Assembly: GCA_937883945.1 (NCBI GenBank)
Contig: CAKZXY010000015.1
Span: 1 to 34,127, forward strand
DNA: 34,127 nucleotides
From: an uncultured Clavibacter sp.
Lineage (GTDB): Bacteria > Actinomycetota > Actinomycetes > Nanopelagicales > Nanopelagicaceae
Direction of reading: 5' to 3'
Positions 28,681 through 34,127 of the stretch are shown piece by piece. The position numbers and the translations under genes were made by a program. Within the stretch, counting starts at the first letter, position 1; the number at the start of each line of letters is the position of its first letter. Under the pieces are notes generated by a model that was not told where the DNA came from, searched no databases, and saw nothing but the letters and a program-made list of their open reading frames with translations.

Positions 28681-29748
28681 CTAGCGAATCACGTTTCGCT
28701 GCCTACTCAAAGCGCTATCAAGCAAGATTGTGATTATCTGGCTATAGCTCCTGCCCGTTTTCTCCCAGAGCGCTGGAAAAACCGAAGTTGGAGTAAAGCC
28801 TGGCATTGTATTTAGCTCATTGATAATAATCTGATTATCTTCACTTAAAAAGAAATCAACTCTAGCAAGCCCCTCACAACCGAGTGCTTCAAAAGCGGTA
28901 ATAGCTGCTTGGCTAATCGCGCTAGCAATTGGCTCTGCAAGATTTGCTGGAACATCAAAGGTAGTTGAACCATCAAGGTATTTGGCTTCAAAGTCATAGA
29001 ACTCATGAGGTGGATGAACTCTTACCTCACCTAAAACTGAAGCTGTTGCAACTGAATCTATCTCAAGCACTGCGCACTCAATCTCACGGCCTACCACAGC
29101 TGCTTCAACTAAAACTCTTGGATCATAATTAAAAGCATCATCAAGTGCTGCACTTATTTCCGACTCATCTTTCACTTTTGAAGTTCCTCTACTGGAACCA
29201 CTTCTAGCAGGCTTTATAAAGATAGGAAAACCTAGGGCTCTAATCTTTGCAATCTCGAGATCTTTAGACTTATTCCAATTATCTCGATGTACCGTAATTC
29301 CATCGGCAACTTTTAGGCCAAAGTCTGCATAAATTGGTTTGGCAAAACTCTTATCCATAGCAACTGCTGAGGCTAAAACTCCTGAGCCAACATAGGCAAT
29401 GCCTGCCATCTCAAATAACCCCTGAATCGTTCCATCCTCGCCATATGCTCCATGTAGAAGTGGAAAGGCAATATCAATTCCTAAATCACTGCCCTTACTA
29501 TCTTTAATTCCATGAATATCAACAATTAACTGCTCACCACCCTCTGGCACATAGGAAAGTCCATCACTTCCTCTTTCAAAGTCACTCTGGCGCATATCTA
29601 TCCAAGTACCACTCTGGGTGATACCAAAAAGTATTGGTTCAAACTTTGACCTATCAATTGCAGCTAATACTCCACTTGCAGAGATACAAGAGATGGGATG
29701 CTCACTACTTCGCCCGCCTGCGATTATTGCAACGCGTATTTTCTTCAT
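28681..29748 (-). CDS. ddl: D-alanine--D-alanine ligase
   Basis: VAIIAGGRSSEHPISCISASGV, FPLLHGAYGEDGTIQGL, KPARSGSSRGTSKV, INELNTMPGFTPTSVFP. Confidence 0.98.
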   Translation of the reverse strand: MKKIRVAIIAGGRSSEHPISCISASGVLAAIDRSKFEPILFGITQSGTWIDMRQSDFERGSDGLSYVPEGGEQLIVDIHGIKDSKGSDLGIDIAFPLLHGAYGEDGTIQGLFEMAGIAYVGSGVLASAVAMDKSFAKPIYADFGLKVADGITVHRDNWNKSKDLEIAKIRALGFPIFIKPARSGSSRGTSKVKDESEISAALDDAFNYDPRVLVEAAVVGREIECAVLEIDSVATASVLGEVRVHPPHEFYDFEAKYLDGSTTFDVPANLAEPIASAISQAAITAFEALGCEGLARVDFFLSEDNQIIINELNTMPGFTPTSVFPALWEKTGRSYSQIITILLDSALSRQRNVIR

Positions 29749-30749
29749 ACGTGATCAATCTCCGCTCCGGTTTGAATCTTCATTAAGTTAAGAAATGCCT
29801 GCTGCGGGCTAATCTTACTTGTAACCACATCACAGACAGCCTCCATAATCGGGGCTTCAACTCCGACTAGATGAGCAAGTTCAACTAGAGCCTGGGCTGT
29901 AGTTAACCCCTCGGCAGTTGATGAGATCGCTCTCTGGGCTTGCTCAACTGAACCACTTCTTCCTAAAGCTTCTCCGAATGTGCGATTACGTGAGAGCGGT
30001 GATCCACATGTGGCTAAGAGATCGCCAACGCCAGCAAGTCCAACAAAAGTTAATGGCGCAGCTCCTCTAGCAATTGCTAACCTAGTTAGTTCATTTAGCC
30101 CTCTAGTGATAACAAGTGCTTGAGTATTTTCTCCAAAACCCATTCCAATTGACATACCAACTGCAATTGCAATGACATTTTTAGCAGCGCTTGCTAATTC
30201 ACAGCCAATAACATCATTGGAGGTATAGACGCGAAAGTATGGCGCGCTAAATGCCTTCGCCGTTAAATCTGCTAATTCTTGATTAGTTGAAGCAGCAACT
30301 GCTCCTGCAGGCTGTCTTAAAATCACTTCGCGAGCCAGATTGGGCCCAGTTAATACTGAAATCATTGAGCTATCTCGACCAAGCACCTGGCTAATGACCT
30401 CACTCATACGAAGTTGGGTGGAGATCTCAATACCCTTAAGGGTTGAAACTATTGCTATATCGCTAGAAATTAAGCCTTTCCAACGCAGTAAATTCTCTCT
30501 CAAAGATTGTGAGGGAATGGCTAGAACTATGAGTTCGGCGCCATCTAGCGCTCTTTCTATATCGCGCGTTGCAGATAAAGCATCTGGCAAGAGGTGTTCA
30601 AAGAGAGCAGAGCTATTACTATGTTTAGCATTGATCTCATCTATTACTTCTTTATTTCTCCCCCAGATAATTACTTCGTTTCCAGAATCGATAAGAACTT
30701 GAGCCAATGTGCTTCCCCATTGGCCAGAACCAAGAACTGCAACCTTCAC
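29745..30749 (-). CDS. gpsA: Glycerol-3-phosphate dehydrogenase [NAD(P)+]
   Basis: VAVLGSGQWGSTLAQVL, LTGPNLAREV, ELASAAKNVIAIAVGMSIGMGFGENTQALVITRGLNE, GLAGVGDLLATC. Confidence 0.98.
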   Translation of the reverse strand: MKVAVLGSGQWGSTLAQVLIDSGNEVIIWGRNKEVIDEINAKHSNSSALFEHLLPDALSATRDIERALDGAELIVLAIPSQSLRENLLRWKGLISSDIAIVSTLKGIEISTQLRMSEVISQVLGRDSSMISVLTGPNLAREVILRQPAGAVAASTNQELADLTAKAFSAPYFRVYTSNDVIGCELASAAKNVIAIAVGMSIGMGFGENTQALVITRGLNELTRLAIARGAAPLTFVGLAGVGDLLATCGSPLSRNRTFGEALGRSGSVEQAQRAISSTAEGLTTAQALVELAHLVGVEAPIMEAVCDVVTSKISPQQAFLNLMKIQTGAEIDHV

Positions 30750-31549
30750 TAGCTCTTTGCTCTCTTTACCTTCTTGAAATTGCCAATTCTTGGAAGATCA
30801 GAGCTCTTAGGATCAAAGCGAATTGCAGGAGCTTTCTGCCCTCTTAATATTTCAAGTAGTTCAGTTATCCGATCCATGATGTGCTCTGCCGCTTGCTCTA
30901 CCGCCTCTAAATCATCACTCTTTCCCTGCCAGGTAGATAGATCAACTGCAGGCCCCATAAGAATCGAAACTTTACTTCTAGGAAAGAGTCTTAACTTTTT
31001 ACTATATGGCGGCAAAACTTTCTCTGGCCCCCAAGATGCGCAGGGAATAACGGGAGCGCCAGTAATAAGAGCAAGGCGAGCAACTCCGGTCTTTGCCTTC
31101 ATTGGCCATAAATTCTCATCGCGAGTTAGCGTTCCTTCAGGGTAAACGCCAAGTAAGTGTCCTGCCTTTAATACTGCAATTGCATGCTCTAAACCTTTAA
31201 CCGCATCCTTGGATTCACGACTTACTGGAATCTGTCCTGCTCCTCTAATAACTCTGCCAATAATGGGAATGCGAAAGACTGATTCTTTTCCGAGGTATCT
31301 CGGGGCCCGACCATTGTTATAGAGAAAGTGAGTGAAGGTAAGTGGATCTACATATGAGAGATGGTTACAAACAACTATCGCTGCCCCACTCTTTGGCAGG
31401 TGCTGGGTGCCTTTCCAATCTTTCTTGATTATCGAGTTGAGGATTGGCCTTATAACTGATGCCCCAAAACGAAACCAGGGATTAACCCCTAGCGGATCTC
31501 CTTGAGGCGGAAGATAAGAAATCTCAGGCCGCACGACGCTCATGGCCAT
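30749..31549 (-). CDS. plsC: 1-acyl-sn-glycerol-3-phosphate acyltransferase
   Basis: VVCNHLSYVDPLTF (NHxxxxD) and GVYPEGTLTRD motifs. Confidence 0.95.
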   Translation of the reverse strand: MAMSVVRPEISYLPPQGDPLGVNPWFRFGASVIRPILNSIIKKDWKGTQHLPKSGAAIVVCNHLSYVDPLTFTHFLYNNGRAPRYLGKESVFRIPIIGRVIRGAGQIPVSRESKDAVKGLEHAIAVLKAGHLLGVYPEGTLTRDENLWPMKAKTGVARLALITGAPVIPCASWGPEKVLPPYSKKLRLFPRSKVSILMGPAVDLSTWQGKSDDLEAVEQAAEHIMDRITELLEILRGQKAPAIRFDPKSSDLPRIGNFKKVKRAKS

Positions 31550-31567
31550 AGCCTAGAAGAGAAAAAA

Positions 31568-31599
31568 ATAAAGGCCACACCCTTAGGCGTGGCCTTTAT
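31568..31599 (-). terminator. Rho-independent terminator downstream of the HU-type gene
   Basis: ataaaggccac / gtggcctttat perfect 11-bp stem; on the minus strand it is followed by TTTTTTT (plus-strand gaaaaaaa). Confidence 0.9.
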
Positions 31600-31611
31600 C
31601 AGAAAAGATAC

Positions 31612-32013
31612 TTATCTCCTCTTGCCCTTCTTCTTTGCTACCTTCTTCTTAGCAACCTTCTTGGCAGCTTTCTTTACTGCTTTCTTAGCCACTGGCTTTA
31701 CTACTGGAGCTGGCTTTGGAGCTGGCGCTAATTTACGAGCTCCAGCAACAATCTCCTTGAGAGCCTTTGCAGGAAGGAAGCGAACTTTCTTGCTTGCCTT
31801 AATTTGGATCGTTTCGCCGGTGAAAGGATTGCGTCCCTTACGAGCCTTGCGATCAACTTTCTTAAACTTACCAAAGTCGTTGATTGTTACATCTTCGCCT
31901 CTGTGAATGTTGCGCACGATTGAATCGAAGACGATTTCAACAGCGTGTGCCGACTCTTTCTTGCTTCCGTTGAAGTGAGGAGCCAACGAAGCAATGAACT
32001 GGGTCTTGTTCAT
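31612..32013 (-). CDS. hupB: HU-family DNA-binding protein with lysine/alanine-rich histone-like C-terminal tail (HupB-like)
   Basis: MNKTQFIASLAPHF...DVTINDFGKFKKVDRKARKGRNPFTGETIQIKASKKVRFLPAKALKE HU fold; tail AKKAVKKAAKKVAKKKVAKKKGKRR. Confidence 0.96.
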   Translation of the reverse strand: MNKTQFIASLAPHFNGSKKESAHAVEIVFDSIVRNIHRGEDVTINDFGKFKKVDRKARKGRNPFTGETIQIKASKKVRFLPAKALKEIVAGARKLAPAPKPAPVVKPVAKKAVKKAAKKVAKKKVAKKKGKRR

Positions 32014-32037
32014 TTAATCCCCTTATTTACGCGTGAA

Positions 32038-32055
32038 GTTAAGCGTTTGCTTAAC
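32038..32055. promoter_or_regulatory. Perfect inverted repeat in the HU-gene leader
   Basis: GTTAAGC-GTTT-GCTTAAC, 7-bp arms, 4-nt loop, 25 nt upstream of the start codon. Confidence 0.6.
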
Positions 32056-32098
32056 CTGTTGATTAATTTACGCAAGAAAATCAAGGTTTTCGCGCATC

Positions 32099-32117
32099 AC
32101 AGGCGGTGTGTCGCAAT
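32099..32117 (-). promoter_or_regulatory. 19-bp motif shared with the DUF4193 upstream region
   Basis: Plus-strand acaggcggtgtgtcgcaat (minus ATTGCGACACACCGCCTGT); 16/19 identical to 10823-10841. Confidence 0.5.
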
Positions 32118-32161
32118 AAATTAATTGCCATCAACTATCAAAAAACGCAATTTTTATGTGT

Positions 32162-32189
32162 AAAAAACTCTCAATTCAAGGTTGAGAGT
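32162..32189 (-). terminator. Rho-independent terminator downstream of leuCD
   Basis: Minus strand ACTCTCAA-ccttgaa-TTGAGAGT followed by TTTTT. Confidence 0.9.
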
Positions 32190-32205
32190 CGCGCAAAAGC
32201 GCTAC

Positions 32206-32805
32206 TTATGACAAGACCGGAAGTGTTTTTGGCTTGTATTTGGCGCGTTTTTCTTCAAAATTCTCAACTTCATCAATTTTTCGAAGCGTTAAACCGATGT
32301 CATCAAGGCCCTCCATCAGGCGCCAACGCGTGTAATCATCTAAATCAAAGGAAATTGCTTGATTTTTATAGGAAACTAAACGGGTATCAAGATCTACCTT
32401 TATCTCAAGTGATGGCTCTTCTTCGATAGCGCTCCAGAGAGCTTCAACATCGCTCTGGCCAAGAATTACCGTCAATAGACCTGCTTTTAGTGAATTTCCG
32501 CGGAAGATATCGGCAAAGCGAGATGAGATAACTACTTTAAATCCATAGTTCTGAAGCGCCCAGACGGCATGCTCTCTTGAAGATCCAGTGCCAAAATCAG
32601 CTCCAGCTACCAAAATACTAGCCTTACTATATTCAGGCTTATTTAATACAAAGTCAGGATCACTTCTCCAAGCAGCAAATAGACCATCTTCAAAGCCTGA
32701 GCGAGTGACTCGTTTTAGATAGACCGCAGGAATTATCTGATCGGTATCAACATTGCTCCTCTTTAGCGGAAGAGCAGAGCCGGTATGAGAAATAAACTTT
32801 TCCAT
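32206..32805 (-). CDS. leuD: 3-isopropylmalate dehydratase small subunit
   Basis: [52 protein letters not shown]. Confidence 0.98.
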   Translation of the reverse strand: MEKFISHTGSALPLKRSNVDTDQIIPAVYLKRVTRSGFEDGLFAAWRSDPDFVLNKPEYSKASILVAGADFGTGSSREHAVWALQNYGFKVVISSRFADIFRGNSLKAGLLTVILGQSDVEALWSAIEEEPSLEIKVDLDTRLVSYKNQAISFDLDDYTRWRLMEGLDDIGLTLRKIDEVENFEEKRAKYKPKTLPVLS

Positions 32806-32816
32806 TGTTATCTCCC

Positions 32817-34127
32817 TTATAAATCTGCCGGCGATGAGAGGGTTCCGCGAATCGCTGTGGCAGCAGCAACTAAGGGGCTAACTAGGTGAGTTCTTCCACC
32901 TTTTCCTTGTCTTCCTTCAAAATTTCTATTACTCGTTGAGGCTGATCGCTCCCCAGGAGCTAATTGATCAGGGTTCATTCCAAGGCACATCGAACATCCT
33001 GCGCTTCGCCACTCTGCTCCAGCTTCTAAAAAGAGCTTATCTAAACCTTCTGCCTCTGCCTGCAGTCTCACCCGAGCAGAGCCAGGAACAACCATCATTC
33101 GAATATCGGAGGCGACTTTCTTTCCCTTGATAATTTCTGCCGCTGCTCTTAGATCTTCAATTCGGCCATTGGTGCAGGAGCCGAGAAAAACAGTATCAAT
33201 CTTTATCTTTTTCATCGGAGTTCCAGCTTTAAGATCCATATAGACCAGAGCGCGCTCAGCTGCGCTAACCTCTTCTGGATCTGTGAAATCTTGCGGACTT
33301 GGAATTACGCCATCAAGGGCTATCCCCTGTCCCGGATTAGTTCCCCAAGTGACAAATGGCGATAGTTGATCTGCATCAAGGGTTATCTCTTTATCAAACT
33401 TAGCATCGCCATCACTTTTTAGCTCGCTCCAATAGGAAAGTGCCTCTTCCCAATCCTCACCCTTTGGTGCATGCGGACGATCTTTTAGATAAGCAAAGGT
33501 AGTTTCATCAGCGGCGATAAGTCCTGCTCTCGCGCCAGCCTCAATCGACATATTACAAATTGTCATTCGAGCCTCCATAGAGAGCGCTCTTATCGCACTT
33601 CCACGATATTCAAGAATGTATCCCTGTCCGCCGCCAGTTCCTATTTTGGCAATGATGGCAAGAATTATGTCTTTGCTAGTTACTCCAGGTTTTAGGCTTC
33701 CCTCAACATTAATCGCCATCGTCTTTGGCCTAGTTAATGGAAGAGTCTGAGTAGCAAGAACATGCTCAACTTCACTAGTTCCAATTCCAAAAGCAAGAGC
33801 GCCAAAAGCGCCATGGGTTGAGGTATGAGAATCGCCGCAGACTATTGTCATTCCAGGTTGAGTTAGACCTAATTGCGGTCCAACAACATGGACAATTCCC
33901 TGCTCGACATCTCCCAGTGAGTGAAGTCTTATGCCAAATTCCTGGCAATTCTTACGTAAGGTATCAACTTGCAGCCTTGAAACTGGATCGGCAATTGGCT
34001 TATCGATATTAAGAGTTGGCACATTATGATCTTCAGTAGCAATAGTTAGATCAGGGCGGCGAACTTTGCGCCCAGCAATTCTTAAGCCATCAAATGCTTG
34101 TGGGCTAGTTACCTCATGAATTAAATG
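32817..34127 (-). CDS. leuC: 3-isopropylmalate dehydratase large subunit, N-terminus beyond window edge
   Basis: [60 protein letters not shown]; frame stays open to 34127 ([35 protein letters not shown]). Confidence 0.98.
   Translation of the reverse strand, partial: HLIHEVTSPQAFDGLRIAGRKVRRPDLTIATEDHNVPTLNIDKPIADPVSRLQVDTLRKNCQEFGIRLHSLGDVEQGIVHVVGPQLGLTQPGMTIVCGDSHTSTHGAFGALAFGIGTSEVEHVLATQTLPLTRPKTMAINVEGSLKPGVTSKDIILAIIAKIGTGGGQGYILEYRGSAIRALSMEARMTICNMSIEAGARAGLIAADETTFAYLKDRPHAPKGEDWEEALSYWSELKSDGDAKFDKEITLDADQLSPFVTWGTNPGQGIALDGVIPSPQDFTDPEEVSAAERALVYMDLKAGTPMKKIKIDTVFLGSCTNGRIEDLRAAAEIIKGKKVASDIRMMVVPGSARVRLQAEAEGLDKLFLEAGAEWRSAGCSMCLGMNPDQLAPGERSASTSNRNFEGRQGKGGRTHLVSPLVAAATAIRGTLSSPADL

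Noticed and set aside
28683-28700. AGCGAA-tcacgt-TTCGCT hairpin at the AsnC-like/ddl junction
   Set aside because: Within the ddl coding end and without a T-tract; could be chance.
31502-31906. Phe/Ala-rich plus-strand ORF antisense to the HU gene
   Set aside because: Reverse reading of the lysine-rich HU tail (AAG/AAA to CTT/TTT), also spanning a clear terminator.

Overview
This 34.1-kb window is almost entirely core chromosome of a compact, moderately low-GC actinobacterium. Gene content and order are actinobacterial, and the compactness resembles streamlined freshwater/marine lineages such as acI/Nanopelagicales, but that placement is inference. Left to right it carries: a 5'-truncated fadB-like 3-hydroxyacyl-CoA dehydrogenase; dxs; acnA; a RumA-type RNA methyltransferase; two tandem TrkA genes; the DUF3159/dut/PaaI-thioesterase/DUF3093/DUF4193 cluster; trmD-rimM-KH-rpsP; ffh; glnB-amtB; ftsY-smc-mutM-rnc-rpmF-YceD-DivIVA-like-coaD-rsmD-recG; rpmB; thiL; an AsnC-ligand-binding-like protein; ddl-gpsA-plsC; an HU-type protein; leuD; and leuC truncated at the right edge. 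I found no mobile elements, CRISPR arrays, rRNA or recognisable tRNA genes, and no convincing undescribed multi-gene system. The best observations are local: (1) RNase III appears to have no ATG/GTG/TTG start and probably begins at a CTG placed 6 nt after an AGAGG ribosome-binding site, just after the stop of rpmF, which the ORF track missed; (2) a 19-bp motif, 16/19 identical, lies upstream of both the HU and DUF4193 genes; (3) ribosomal protein S16 has a C-terminal tail of three 18-aa tandem repeats; (4) the leader of amtB-glnB contains a perfect palindrome that overlaps a GlnR-like box; (5) all five convergent gene junctions are overlapping or at most 10 bp apart; (6) several leader hairpins and three good rho-independent terminators are present.
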